In this document: one piece after another, positions 8,461-16,526 of the stretch
Numbering within the stretch: the stretch's first letter is position 1
Layout of the letters: each line of letters starts with the position of its first letter
DNA from: Flavobacteriaceae bacterium MAR_2009_75
Lineage (GTDB): Bacteria; Bacteroidota; Bacteroidia; Flavobacteriales; Flavobacteriaceae
DNA length: 64,000 bases
NCBI GenBank assembly: GCA_002813285.1
Contig: PHTZ01000001.1
Location: 2,913,501-2,977,500, forward strand
Direction of reading: 5' to 3'
Made by a program: the position numbers and the translations under genes
Notes under the pieces: model-generated
Database searches by the model: none
What the model saw: the letters and a program-made list of their open reading frames with translations, nothing else
What the model was told of the DNA's origin: nothing

Positions 8461-9465
8461 TTAGCTGTTTTTAAAATAATGTAAAATCCGATTAAATTCG
8501 ACATCGGTCAACCTTTGCTTGTTAGGGTTTTTAGAAAACTTTAAAAGATCTAGGTTTTCTGAATTAATGTCAATTCCTAAGGCCATCATACTTACTTGAC
8601 GAACAGTGAGAGAAGGATTTTCACAAAAATTTTCAAAAGACACCCTAAAATACCTTTCGGGGTCTATTTTTTTTCGCTCTTTATCAATAGCTTCGTTGAC
8701 AGCATTTACTTGATCGCAAACATCATTAATATACCCTAAAGGATCGCCGTTCTTTTTATGGTCTTTGCTCAACAGACCCCAGCCGATTTCGTGGTTGCCC
8801 TGTACTTCTCTTCTTGACAAAATTAATGATTGGGCGACATATATAGGGTTTCGGTAAATTTCAACAAAATAAATATTGTTAAGAGACTTGTATAGGTCTG
8901 ATGAACAAAGTGAATTACGGTTGTTCTTGTTCAAAAAAGGTTTTTTGGAAACACCGGACCATGCATTAAAGAAAGATTGCATATCTATTTTTGTATGTTG
9001 GTCAAGCTCAGCGGGTATATGGTTTCTGTCTTCGCCCAACCACCGGTTCCAGAGAGGGAAAGCGTCGTTGGGCCCTCCTGAACCTAAAACACTGCCAAAA
9101 TAGCTTTTAAATTTTTTCTTTGGTTTCGGAATAAACCTATTGAATGTCTTGTATGCCGCAATTGGTGAACGCTCGAAAGCAGCGATAAAATTACTGATAT
9201 AGCTAACTGGTAGATAGTAGGCCAAGGTTTGGTACAAAAGGGTCGTGCCACTTCGAGAGCCGCCTAAAACAAGAATTATAGGTTGGTTTTCTTTGTGTTC
9301 AGCGCTTTTGATAATTTTTTTTTCACGATTTTGAAGTAAGAAATCCAGTGGAACCAAGACTTTTGCAAGAAATTCTCTAAGCAGAACAAAATAAGCAATC
9401 TTATTTCCGGAAAGAAGCATTCGCTTTAATAGGCCGATAGGGTCTTTAAAATTAGAATAGCTCAT
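8461..9465 (-). CDS. Sulfotransferase family protein
   Basis: The 334-residue protein carries the PAPS 5'-phosphosulfate loop GGSRSGTT at residues 68-75 and a later FVEIYRNPIYVAQS segment matching the 3'-phosphate-binding motif (R..P......S) of the P-loop sulfotransferase superfamily. It should transfer sulfate from PAPS to a hydroxyl or amine of the polysaccharide or its precursor. No signal peptide is evident, so it acts in the cytoplasm, where PAPS from the nearby cysC product is available. It sits between the deacetylase (78 bp upstream) and a GT-C gene (21 bp downstream), supporting a modification role. The superfamily is diverse and the acceptor is unknown. Confidence 0.85.
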   Translation of the reverse strand: MSYSNFKDPIGLLKRMLLSGNKIAYFVLLREFLAKVLVPLDFLLQNREKKIIKSAEHKENQPIILVLGGSRSGTTLLYQTLAYYLPVSYISNFIAAFERSPIAAYKTFNRFIPKPKKKFKSYFGSVLGSGGPNDAFPLWNRWLGEDRNHIPAELDQHTKIDMQSFFNAWSGVSKKPFLNKNNRNSLCSSDLYKSLNNIYFVEIYRNPIYVAQSLILSRREVQGNHEIGWGLLSKDHKKNGDPLGYINDVCDQVNAVNEAIDKERKKIDPERYFRVSFENFCENPSLTVRQVSMMALGIDINSENLDLLKFSKNPNKQRLTDVEFNRILHYFKNS

Positions 9466-9543
9466 GATTGGTCGTTGTTAGTTGGAAATCTATTCTATAT
9501 ATTAGACTTTATTAGTATTTATGTATTATTCGTGGGCGTCAAA

Positions 9544-10503
9544 TCAGGTCTTGATTAAGGTCAATTTATGAATTTTTTGAATTGCGTTTACATGCTCATC
9601 CATCGGTACCAAAGTAAAATGCTTTGCCAGTTTCTTCATCACCTTATTGAAAATGAACACTTTTCTATCACTGCTTATATTCATTCCAGGGAAAAATGCC
9701 AAACTGGTGATTTGATCACCCCCGATTAAATCGAGTGGGTGCAATAGAAAGCTAGGCTCTGTTTTGGTCAGTTTACAGAGAAATATGGCAATGTTCAAAT
9801 AGAGCATCATCAAGTGAATCGAGATATTACTGATGTAAAGCAGATAACTCAAATGAAAAGGAATTCTAAAAACGGGCATGGTGGTCACCGGAAGCTCCAA
9901 TAATTTTTTTCCTTTTTTCAAATTCCAGTAATAGGGCTTCAATTTTCTGAATCCGTCAGAGAATTTTCCGAAGATTTCCTTACGGTCCTCTTTTTCTTCT
10001 TTCGAGAGGTTGCTCGTACTAAAGTAGTAGAGTCTGGCCAACGGCCCGATTACCGTGGGTAAGGTAGAAGCGTCGTAGGCATAGCCCTTTTCGGCCAGTA
10101 CTTCGAGCAAGGTATTGCTCCAACTAAAACCCGGACCTCTAAACCCGTTCGGGGCCTTGCCTGTGACTTCTGTGATAATATCGTGCGCCGTATCTATTTC
10201 GGTCTTCATCTCTTCTTTGGTGTACAGATGAAGCCAAGTTTCGTGTTTAAATGAATGATTGCCGATATCGTGGCCGGCATCGGCAATTTGCTTGAGGTAT
10301 TTGTGGTTATTTTCAAAAGCAGCATCTTGGCCGACAATGAAAAAAGTGATTTTTAAATCGAGCTCATCCAATACTTTTAATACGTGCGGTACAAAGATAT
10401 CAAGGTATGAAGGATATTCTTCCCAACCCTTTTCCCCATGTATTTTCATGTAAGACCACTGGTTGTCCATATCCAGCGAGAGACTTAAATAAGGCTTACT
10501 CAT
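9544..10503 (-). CDS. Polysaccharide deacetylase (NodB homology) family protein
   Basis: NodB-fold hydrolase of 319 residues (carbohydrate esterase 4 related). Motif 1 is SLDMDNQW with Asp11/Asp13, the metal-binding motif 2 is HSFKH (His83, His87), and motif 3 is RGPGFSW around Arg122. The metal triad (Asp-His-His) is intact. It probably removes N-acetyl groups from an amino sugar of the nascent polymer or a precursor; no secretion signal is obvious, so a cytoplasmic lipid-linked or nucleotide sugar substrate is possible. Its start overlaps the end of the flavin oxidoreductase gene by 4 bp. Free amines made here could be targets for N-sulfation by the adjacent sulfotransferase (inference). 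Confidence 0.85.
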   Translation of the reverse strand: MSKPYLSLSLDMDNQWSYMKIHGEKGWEEYPSYLDIFVPHVLKVLDELDLKITFFIVGQDAAFENNHKYLKQIADAGHDIGNHSFKHETWLHLYTKEEMKTEIDTAHDIITEVTGKAPNGFRGPGFSWSNTLLEVLAEKGYAYDASTLPTVIGPLARLYYFSTSNLSKEEKEDRKEIFGKFSDGFRKLKPYYWNLKKGKKLLELPVTTMPVFRIPFHLSYLLYISNISIHLMMLYLNIAIFLCKLTKTEPSFLLHPLDLIGGDQITSLAFFPGMNISSDRKVFIFNKVMKKLAKHFTLVPMDEHVNAIQKIHKLTLIKT

Positions 10504-11837
10504 ACTAATTGGTCAATTTTTTTGGTTTTATGTGCTTCCAGTTCCTTTGTAAAACCTTGCGCAAAATTCTTCACGTGATTGACCACCGAATTGTTGTTCA
10601 GGGTGTCGTTTACGAATTGCGAGGTATTAAGCACATAGAAATCTTTATGTTTGGTCTTTATTTTCGGAATGTTCTCCGAGTAATTCAATACCTGAAGCGG
10701 CTGCACTTTAAACGCTTTATGTATATGTGCCGAAACTATGGAGCTCTGATCAAAATCAGGGTATAGTTTCGAAACGCCCTCTAGAAATATCGCTTTTAGC
10801 TCATCTTCCGATTTCTGCCAATACGAATCGGTCGAACTGATGTATTTGGGAAAATACGTCAAATGCTTGTCAGCGGTTTGATCCAGGTCGACTAGCGAGC
10901 TCATGCCGATAACCCCGGTAAAAGGAATTTCTTTATCGGCAATGTTAAGCACGTAATAGGGCGACATCGAATCTTTCGTAACCAAAACTAGGCAAATTAC
11001 GCCAAGGTATTCAATGGGAGTGCTGCTTTTAGAAGCTTCGAACAAGCTCTGGGCGGCAATTTTTTCGATAACATTTAATGGTGTCGTAACAATTACTTTA
11101 TCAAAGTGCTCTTCGACTCCATTATTGCGTATGGTAACACCACCATCAGCACTGGGTTTTATAGATTCTACGGTGCTGTTGAGCGCAATGTTCGAACCCT
11201 TGTTGCTCAAAGATTTTTCTAGGGCATCAAAAACGGTTTTGTATCCCCCTTTAACATAACCCATATGTTCTTTTTGGGCCGCTGAACTTCGTGCTTGAAA
11301 AAGCCTTTTAATATAGGTCCAGATAAACACGGCCGAAGCTTTTTCGTGGTTGTCACCAAGTTTGGCCAAGAGTAGGGGAGACCAGAATTTTTCGTACGTC
11401 CGTTTTCCGCCCATTTTGATCAGCCAGTCTTTGACCGTGATATTTTCCAATTTTTTCCAGTCATCGATTTTCGACCCGTAGAAAATGGTAAATGCCAACA
11501 TCGCCTTATCCCATAAATTTAAAGCAGGAAAAAGCAAAAACTCTTTAGAGCTACTTATAGAATAGAATTTCTTTTGAACGTAGTATCCCGTGTAAGACCG
11601 CCTCCAGCACAATTCATTGGCCAGACCTAAATCTTCGATCAGGCCGATTAAATGGTTATCGGTGGGCAGTATAACATGATAGAATTTGTCCCAGATAAAT
11701 GAGCCATAATCTTCATGGGTAGAAAGCCCGCCCATTTGGCTGTCACTTTCAAAAACTTTCACGGTAGCATCGTTCTTTGCGATTTCATGAGCCAAGGTAA
11801 GCCCCATAAAACCGCCTCCGACTATGCCTATTTTCAT
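10500..11837 (-). CDS. FAD/NAD(P)-binding oxidoreductase (protoporphyrinogen oxidase/UDP-galactopyranose mutase-like)
   Basis: A 445-residue flavoprotein with the N-terminal dinucleotide-binding motif IVGGGFMGLTLA, the second-strand acid VFESDSQMGGLS and a C-terminal FAD contact region near VLNTSQFVND. The fold class covers amine oxidases, protoporphyrinogen oxidase-like proteins and UDP-galactopyranose mutases; members of this type are common in polysaccharide loci and are usually left as NAD(P)-binding proteins. It overlaps both neighbours by 4 bp, so it is tightly coupled to the epimerase and deacetylase. A role in remodelling a sugar nucleotide is likely but not shown. Confidence 0.7.
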   Translation of the reverse strand: MKIGIVGGGFMGLTLAHEIAKNDATVKVFESDSQMGGLSTHEDYGSFIWDKFYHVILPTDNHLIGLIEDLGLANELCWRRSYTGYYVQKKFYSISSSKEFLLFPALNLWDKAMLAFTIFYGSKIDDWKKLENITVKDWLIKMGGKRTYEKFWSPLLLAKLGDNHEKASAVFIWTYIKRLFQARSSAAQKEHMGYVKGGYKTVFDALEKSLSNKGSNIALNSTVESIKPSADGGVTIRNNGVEEHFDKVIVTTPLNVIEKIAAQSLFEASKSSTPIEYLGVICLVLVTKDSMSPYYVLNIADKEIPFTGVIGMSSLVDLDQTADKHLTYFPKYISSTDSYWQKSEDELKAIFLEGVSKLYPDFDQSSIVSAHIHKAFKVQPLQVLNYSENIPKIKTKHKDFYVLNTSQFVNDTLNNNSVVNHVKNFAQGFTKELEAHKTKKIDQLV

Positions 11838-12841
11838 GATGCCTCAACTTTTGCCGAAGTAACGCTTTTCTGCCATTCAAAGGTTCGTTTAAGGCCTTCT
11901 TTCATTGAAACTTTAGCTTTTACGCCCAGCAGTCGTTCCGCTTTTGTAGTGTCGGGTACGCGACGCATCACATCTTGGTATTTACGGCCCGCTGAAATTT
12001 CATTGTAGGGTATTAGCTTAATTTCGGTGTCTTCTGGGTTTCCTGCAATTTCACGAAGCATTTGTGCCAGTTCTAAAATGGTAATTTCTTCGTTCGCACC
12101 GATATTGAATATTTCACCATTTGCCTCGGGCTTCATGGTAGCGGCGTAAATTCCTGCAACGGTATCTTCAACAAATGTGAAGGTTCGGGTTTGTTGCCCA
12201 TCCCCGTGAATCGGAATTTCTTTATTGTTCAATAGACAGTCGATAAACACCGATTGAGGTCCGCCCCACCATGATAAGTGTTGGTGAGGTCCGTAAGAAC
12301 CAAAGAACCGTAACAGCACAACAGGTATGCCGTAATCTTCCATATAGGCTAAAGCTAGGTGCTCGTCGTACAGTTTAGATACTGCATATCCCCAACGGGG
12401 TACTTTCGAGTCTCCAATCACACAGTTGCCGTCTTCGACGAACGGTAAATCTGGGTTCATTCCGTAGACATCGGAGGTTGAGGCCAAAACAAACTTGCAG
12501 TTCAGTTTACGGGCAAATTCCAACATGTTCTCGCTGCCCTTGGTGTTAATTTTAAGGGTGTCTACCGCATTGCCATATCTGGGTATTTTAAAGGCGGCCA
12601 AATGAACGATAACATCAAAGTCGGTGGCGAGACCCGTTAATGTAGAATGGTCTAAGATGTCTTTTTCGATAAATTCAAATTTTTCATGGGTCAAGAATTC
12701 ATGGATGTTCTCCATTCTTCCCATTGATAAATTGTCTATTCCGACAACTTCATGTCCTTCACTTAGCAGTTTGCTCAATAAATTTGAGCCTAGAAAACCG
12801 GCAACGCCGGTGACAAGAATTTTTTTGTTCGTGGCAATCAT
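11834..12841 (-). CDS. NAD-dependent sugar nucleotide epimerase/dehydratase
   Basis: Extended short-chain dehydrogenase of 335 residues. It has the NAD motif TGVAGFLG (Gly12, Gly15, Gly18), the catalytic region STSDVYG (around residues 121-127) and the YAVSK motif with Tyr152 and Lys156. The resemblance is to UDP-glucose 4-epimerase and UDP-glucuronate decarboxylase-like enzymes acting on nucleoside-diphosphate sugars. It is the first gene of the minus-strand run, with the promoter region upstream to about 13.5 kb, and overlaps the following flavoprotein gene by 4 bp. The exact reaction cannot be assigned. Confidence 0.85.
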   Translation of the reverse strand: MIATNKKILVTGVAGFLGSNLLSKLLSEGHEVVGIDNLSMGRMENIHEFLTHEKFEFIEKDILDHSTLTGLATDFDVIVHLAAFKIPRYGNAVDTLKINTKGSENMLEFARKLNCKFVLASTSDVYGMNPDLPFVEDGNCVIGDSKVPRWGYAVSKLYDEHLALAYMEDYGIPVVLLRFFGSYGPHQHLSWWGGPQSVFIDCLLNNKEIPIHGDGQQTRTFTFVEDTVAGIYAATMKPEANGEIFNIGANEEITILELAQMLREIAGNPEDTEIKLIPYNEISAGRKYQDVMRRVPDTTKAERLLGVKAKVSMKEGLKRTFEWQKSVTSAKVEAS

Positions 12842-13283
12842 TTGGTCGTGGTCTTTTTGATTACAAATTGTTAATGGTTAGTATGCAAATTAAATTTAAG
12901 CATTGATTAGGTTAATTATTGTGCTTTAAAATTTATATCGGGGGATATTCAAAGGTGAAAAGTAGTGGTAACCTCATTAAAATAAGCAATTACTAGACGA
13001 AATACATAAATATCATTTGTACTACAAAAATAGCTTATTGGGGTAAGAATTAAAATGGAATCTAGTTGAGAATACTAAACAAAAGAAAAATCACCGATTT
13101 GATAAATTACAGAACTTGAAATTGCGCAATTGTCCAAAAATTATGATTAATTTAATTAAATCGCATAAATCTGCATTTTTTGACGAAAAAACTTGAAAAT
13201 CACTTGATTTTTCAAAATCGGAGAGAAAAATCATTTGTTAATAAAAAGTTAATTTCTAAGAGTGTCCATTCCTGATTTTCGTC

Positions 13284-13299
13284 ATTATTTCGAAATAAT
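13284..13299. promoter_or_regulatory. 16-bp perfect palindrome, candidate operator
   Basis: ATTATTTCGAAATAAT is a perfect inverted repeat between the divergent promoters of the polysaccharide locus, about 100 bp upstream of the promoter-like pair at 13399-13426. This geometry would suit a dimeric repressor or activator; no binding protein is identified. Confidence 0.35.
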
Positions 13300-13398
13300 A
13301 GGCCTTTTGTTTAACATATTCTTATCGCTTTAAGGGGTGAAATTATGTTTTATTCAACATTCAAATTTCTAGTTATTTATGTGCCGATGGGCATTCGG

Positions 13399-13426
13399 TT
13401 TGTCAACTTTAATTATGCTAAATTTG
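13399..13426 (+). promoter_or_regulatory. Bacteroidota-type promoter for the core polysaccharide operon
   Basis: TTTG at 13399-13402 and TAAATTTG at 13419-13426 match the Bacteroidota -33 (TTTG) and -7 (TAnnTTTG) elements, with a spacing a few bases shorter than the usual 19-21. Transcription would start near 13433, leaving a leader of over 200 nt before the initiating transferase. Confidence 0.4.
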
Positions 13427-13652
13427 GCTCGCTATAAGATGAAGATTTTCAAAGTCGGCATCTTTATGAGCGACAGTTTTTTCGACGGAATGATGGGTTT
13501 TAATTTGAAAGCCGACGATAGGCAATAGAGAAAAACAAAGAACTGATTGAAATTAATGTTGCACCTAGTTTCCCCCTCCTCCGGTGCTTTGCGAAAGAGA
13601 GCTACGCAGGTGGTTTTTTTTAATGCTGTACGAGCAGCTTAAAATGTATGTA

Positions 13653-15002
13653 ATGAGGTTAAAAGGGTCGTCTTTAATAATACCGATAGCAATAGCCATA
13701 CACTTGATGATTGTGAATGGCACCTTGCTGCTATTGACCCCAGAAACTTATCTGCAGGGGCTCAACGCCTTGTACTACAATTTTTCTTGGTTGTTGATAA
13801 CCAATGCGCTCAATTTCTACCCTACCAAAAGAAAAGAGAATTTTTTCACCAACATTCATAAGATGTTGAACCTCTATACGCTGTTCGGGCTAAGTTATTT
13901 TGCCATTTTCGGTTTGGGTGCGACCAAGGTTTCGGTGATATTTCATATAAAGATATTGCTTGTTATTTTCTTGCTTTTGACCATCTACCGCATACTCTTT
14001 TATTGGTCGATTAGAAGATACCGTTTCAGGGGGGGCAACTTTGTTAATGTACTGGCCATTGGTCGAGATAAAAACCTAAAAAAGATAAGAAGGGTTTTCG
14101 ATGACCCGTATTTGGGGTATCGCTATAAGGGCTTTTTCGATGACAGCCCCTCGAATAGCCCTACCTATTTGGGTGAAATTTCAAACTGCTACGACTATAT
14201 TATTAAAAATCAGATTGATGAGGTGTATTGTCTGGCTTCTAAATTCTCGCAAGATGAACTTCAGAAGTTGATTAATTTTGCCGATAACAATTTGATCAAA
14301 CTTAAAATTATACCTGACAATAAAGATGTGTTTACTAGGGCGATGAGCCTCGAGATGTTCGATGCGATCCCTGTATTGAACCTTCGTAGGGTGCCTTTGG
14401 ATATGGATTATGCCCGAATCGTAAAACGTATGTTCGATCTGGTCTTTTCTTCAATCGTTATCGTAGGTGTACTCTCTTGGTTGGTGCCCTTGATGTTCGT
14501 GCTTATCAAAGCAGAGTCGCCTGGCCCTTTGTTCTTTAAGCAGAAGAGGCACGGTTTTAAAAAAAGGGTGTTTTGGTGCTATAAGTTCAGGTCGATGGCC
14601 AAAAATTCGGAATCCGATTCTAAGATGGCGACCAAAAATGATATGCGAATTACCAAAATCGGTAAGTTCATCAGAAAAACAAGTATCGACGAATTGCCTC
14701 AGTTTATCAATGTGTTCTTGGGCGAAATGAGCGTAGTCGGGCCGCGACCGCATATGGAACTGCATACCGAAGGCTATCAAGCATCGGTTGACAAGTACTT
14801 GGTACGGCATTTTGTAAAGCCGGGTATTACCGGTTTGGCACAGATTAGGGGCTATAGGGGCGAAGTAGAAAATAAGAGTGATATACTTAACCGTATTCGG
14901 CTAGATGTGCTCTATATCGAGAAATGGACCCTCTCCTTAGATTTGCGAATTATTTATAGTACTATTTATAATGTTTTTGCGGGGGAAGCTAAAGCCTATT
15001 GA
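13653..15002 (+). CDS. Polyprenyl-phosphate sugar phosphotransferase (initiating glycosyltransferase, WcaJ-type), copy 1
   Basis: Starts polymer synthesis by moving a sugar-1-phosphate onto undecaprenyl phosphate. The N-terminal half has four hydrophobic helices and a Rossmann-like domain (VLAIGRDKNLKKIRRVF); the C-terminal catalytic domain contains KRMFDLVFS, GPLFFKQKRHG, CYKFRSM, VVGPRPH and PGITGLAQIRGYRGE. The open frame extends up to a GTG at 13584, but alignment with the paralogue at 26839-28194 (MKTLKNSDLIIP against MRLKGSSLIIP) favours ATG 13653, giving 449 residues against 451. ATG 13623 or 13644 are alternatives. The stop overlaps the start of the NusG-like gene. Confidence 0.9.
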   Translation: MRLKGSSLIIPIAIAIHLMIVNGTLLLLTPETYLQGLNALYYNFSWLLITNALNFYPTKRKENFFTNIHKMLNLYTLFGLSYFAIFGLGATKVSVIFHIKILLVIFLLLTIYRILFYWSIRRYRFRGGNFVNVLAIGRDKNLKKIRRVFDDPYLGYRYKGFFDDSPSNSPTYLGEISNCYDYIIKNQIDEVYCLASKFSQDELQKLINFADNNLIKLKIIPDNKDVFTRAMSLEMFDAIPVLNLRRVPLDMDYARIVKRMFDLVFSSIVIVGVLSWLVPLMFVLIKAESPGPLFFKQKRHGFKKRVFWCYKFRSMAKNSESDSKMATKNDMRITKIGKFIRKTSIDELPQFINVFLGEMSVVGPRPHMELHTEGYQASVDKYLVRHFVKPGITGLAQIRGYRGEVENKSDILNRIRLDVLYIEKWTLSLDLRIIYSTIYNVFAGEAKAY

Positions 15003-15481
15003 TGATGGAACAATGGTATGTATTACAGGTAAGACCGGGCTATGAAAAAAAGGTGGCCGAGAAGTTGAAGAACTTAAAAGTGGAAGTGTATTGCCCGTTG
15101 ATAAAGGAGGTGCGAATATGGAGCGACCGTAAAAAAACGATAGAGACCCCATTGATCAAATCGTATGTGTTTATCAGGTGTGAAGAACAAGAAAGAACTA
15201 TCGCTTTTTCGGTACCCGGAGTGGTGAGGTATCTGTTTTGGTTGGGAAAACCGGCCAAGGTACGCGATGAAGAGATTAGGGTGCTCAAAGATTGGATGGA
15301 AAATGATACCTTCGATGCCATCGCATGTTCTAAGTTGCGACCGGGAGCCCATACGACCATTCGCAAGGGGTTATGGAAAGATCAAGATGCCATAGTTCGT
15401 CATTTGGGTCGTACAAGGGTTTCATTAGTTTTGGAAGATTTGGGGATTGTCGTCAATGCCAAACTGAAAGATGTTGTATGA
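15002..15481 (+). CDS. NusG-like (UpxY/RfaH family) transcription antiterminator
   Basis: A NusG paralogue of 159 residues: the N-terminal NGN domain runs from WYVLQVRPGYEKKVAEKL through YVFIRC to VPGVVRYLFW, and the C-terminal KOW-like segment includes RPGAHTTIRKGLWKDQDAIV and SLVLEDLGIVV. Bacteroides UpxY proteins of this type let RNA polymerase read through their own capsule operon. The reading frame could begin at TTG 14999, but ATG 15002, overlapping the preceding stop by one base, is the natural start. An intrinsic terminator lies about 60 bp after the stop, and the flippase, polymerase and glycosyltransferase genes follow it, so antitermination of this operon is the likely job. Confidence 0.85.
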   Translation: MMEQWYVLQVRPGYEKKVAEKLKNLKVEVYCPLIKEVRIWSDRKKTIETPLIKSYVFIRCEEQERTIAFSVPGVVRYLFWLGKPAKVRDEEIRVLKDWMENDTFDAIACSKLRPGAHTTIRKGLWKDQDAIVRHLGRTRVSLVLEDLGIVVNAKLKDVV

Positions 15482-15539
15482 GAAAGGAAGTGAAAAATGT
15501 AACCGGCATCGCCACAGTGTTTTAATAATAGATAGCGTA

Positions 15540-15578
15540 CGGAAATTTTCTTTTTCAGGAAAGTTTCCGATTTTTTTT
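15540..15578 (+). terminator. Intrinsic terminator between the nusG-like and wecG-like genes
   Basis: An 11-bp stem (15540-15550 with 15559-15569, one G-U pair) closes an 8-nt loop and is followed by eight T residues (15571-15578). It would separate the first two core genes from the rest of the operon unless transcription is made processive, as by the NusG-like protein encoded just upstream. Confidence 0.75.
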
Positions 15579-15587
15579 GGTCTGAAT

Positions 15588-15663
15588 CGGGGTTTAAATC
15601 GTAGTTAGATTGCCCTGCCGTTTGTGTGTCTTTTGTGACAGGCAACGGCGGAGCCGTACCCCG
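15588..15663 (+). promoter_or_regulatory. Competing hairpins in the leader of the wecG-like gene
   Basis: AACGGC at 15644-15649 can pair with GCCGTT at 15617-15622 (stem extended by a wobble and a C-G pair), or ACGGC (15645-15649) can pair with GCCGT at 15653-15657 over a GGA loop. The two folds exclude each other. CGGGGT (15588-15593) and ACCCCG (15658-15663) can enclose both. This resembles an attenuator or an RNA target, but the function is an inference. Confidence 0.4.
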
Positions 15664-15728
15664 TCTGAATCAAAAAAAGACAAAATAGATAGCGTTTACG
15701 ATAACAAATAATGTTTTTAAAAGTGTAG

Positions 15729-16478
15729 ATGGCAATAGATGAGACAAATGTAATGGGCTATGAAGTGTTCAGCGGAAACCTGAATAAGGTAGATTGGTCT
15801 GCGCAAAAGTTGATCGTAAATACCATCAACCAATATTCCTATTGCATCGCCGAAGAAGATGGGGCTTTTAAAAAAGCGCTTAGGGCTTCCGATGTTTTGT
15901 TACCCGATGGGGTAGGTATCGTATGGGCCGCCAAATGGCTAAAAGGTGAAAAATTAACGAAGATTGCCGGGGCCGATTTGCACGAACATTTATTGGGTTA
16001 TTTACAACATACCCAAGGCCATTGTTTTTATATGGGGTCTTCTGTACAGGTGTTGGAAAAAATAAAGAAGCGAGTTGCCAACGACTACCCCAATGTGAAA
16101 GTGGGTACCTATTCGCCTCCCTATAAAACGGTGTTCAGCCCTGCCGAGAATGTCGAGATCGTGAATGCCATCAATGGCTTTGGCCCAGATGTGGTTTTTG
16201 TGGGTATGACTGCCCCCAAACAAGAGAAGTGGGTATACGATAACCAACAATTGATCGACCGGGGAATCGTTTGTTCCATTGGTGCCGTATTCGATTTTTA
16301 TGCCGGTACCGTAGAACGGCCAAGTCAGGTATGGCAAAAAATGGGATTGGAATGGCTCGGTCGCTTGCTCAAGGAACCCAAGCGTATGTGGAAGCGTTAT
16401 ATTTATTACGGGGCTGTTTTTGGCTATCGTTTGATAAATTATCGAAAATCAAAACCAAAAAGAAATCAACCTGCTTAA
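15729..16478 (+). CDS. WecG/TagA/CpsF-family glycosyltransferase
   Basis: The 249-residue protein shows the family signatures LLPDGVGIVWAAKWL, KIAGADL, FVGMTAPKQEKWV and the terminal AVFDFYAGTVERPSQVWQKMGLEWLGRLLKEPKR. GT26 enzymes add the second sugar to the undecaprenyl-pyrophosphate-linked primer. It is the first gene after the intrinsic terminator and structured leader, followed 48 bp later by the flippase gene. Donor sugar (for example ManNAc or a uronic acid) cannot be inferred. Confidence 0.9.
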   Translation: MAIDETNVMGYEVFSGNLNKVDWSAQKLIVNTINQYSYCIAEEDGAFKKALRASDVLLPDGVGIVWAAKWLKGEKLTKIAGADLHEHLLGYLQHTQGHCFYMGSSVQVLEKIKKRVANDYPNVKVGTYSPPYKTVFSPAENVEIVNAINGFGPDVVFVGMTAPKQEKWVYDNQQLIDRGIVCSIGAVFDFYAGTVERPSQVWQKMGLEWLGRLLKEPKRMWKRYIYYGAVFGYRLINYRKSKPKRNQPA

Positions 16479-16526
16479 GTTGTTGTTGATTAAATCGCTG
16501 CGGTAGAGCAAGCAAAATAGAAATAA

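Larger units (their letters stand above)
12842..13652. other. Divergent regulatory intergenic region before the core polysaccharide genes
   Basis: About 800 bp of AT-rich DNA between the divergent epimerase and initiating-transferase genes. It holds a 16-bp perfect palindrome (13284-13299), a promoter-like pair (13399-13426) and a CCCCTCCTCCG motif at 13573-13583 in the loop of a GCACC/GGTGC hairpin (13561-13587). A 29-codon ORF (13439-13528, beginning MKIFKVGIF) follows the promoter-like pair; it matches nothing I know and may be a leader peptide or chance. Confidence 0.5.
15527..15695 (+). repeat. 12-bp direct repeat AATAGATAGCGT flanking the terminator/hairpin leader
   Basis: Identical copies at 15527-15538, running up to the terminator stem, and 15684-15695, about 35 bp before the wecG-like start, bracket the whole structured leader. 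They could be a duplicated regulatory site or the footprint of an insertion. Confidence 0.6.

Noticed and set aside
11715-12008. Plus-strand open frame over the flavoprotein/epimerase junction
   Set aside because: It lies opposite two well-supported overlapping genes and has no recognisable motif.
13439-13528. 29-codon ORF in the leader of the initiating transferase
   Set aside because: Too short and unlike known leader peptides; kept only as a note in the intergenic entry.
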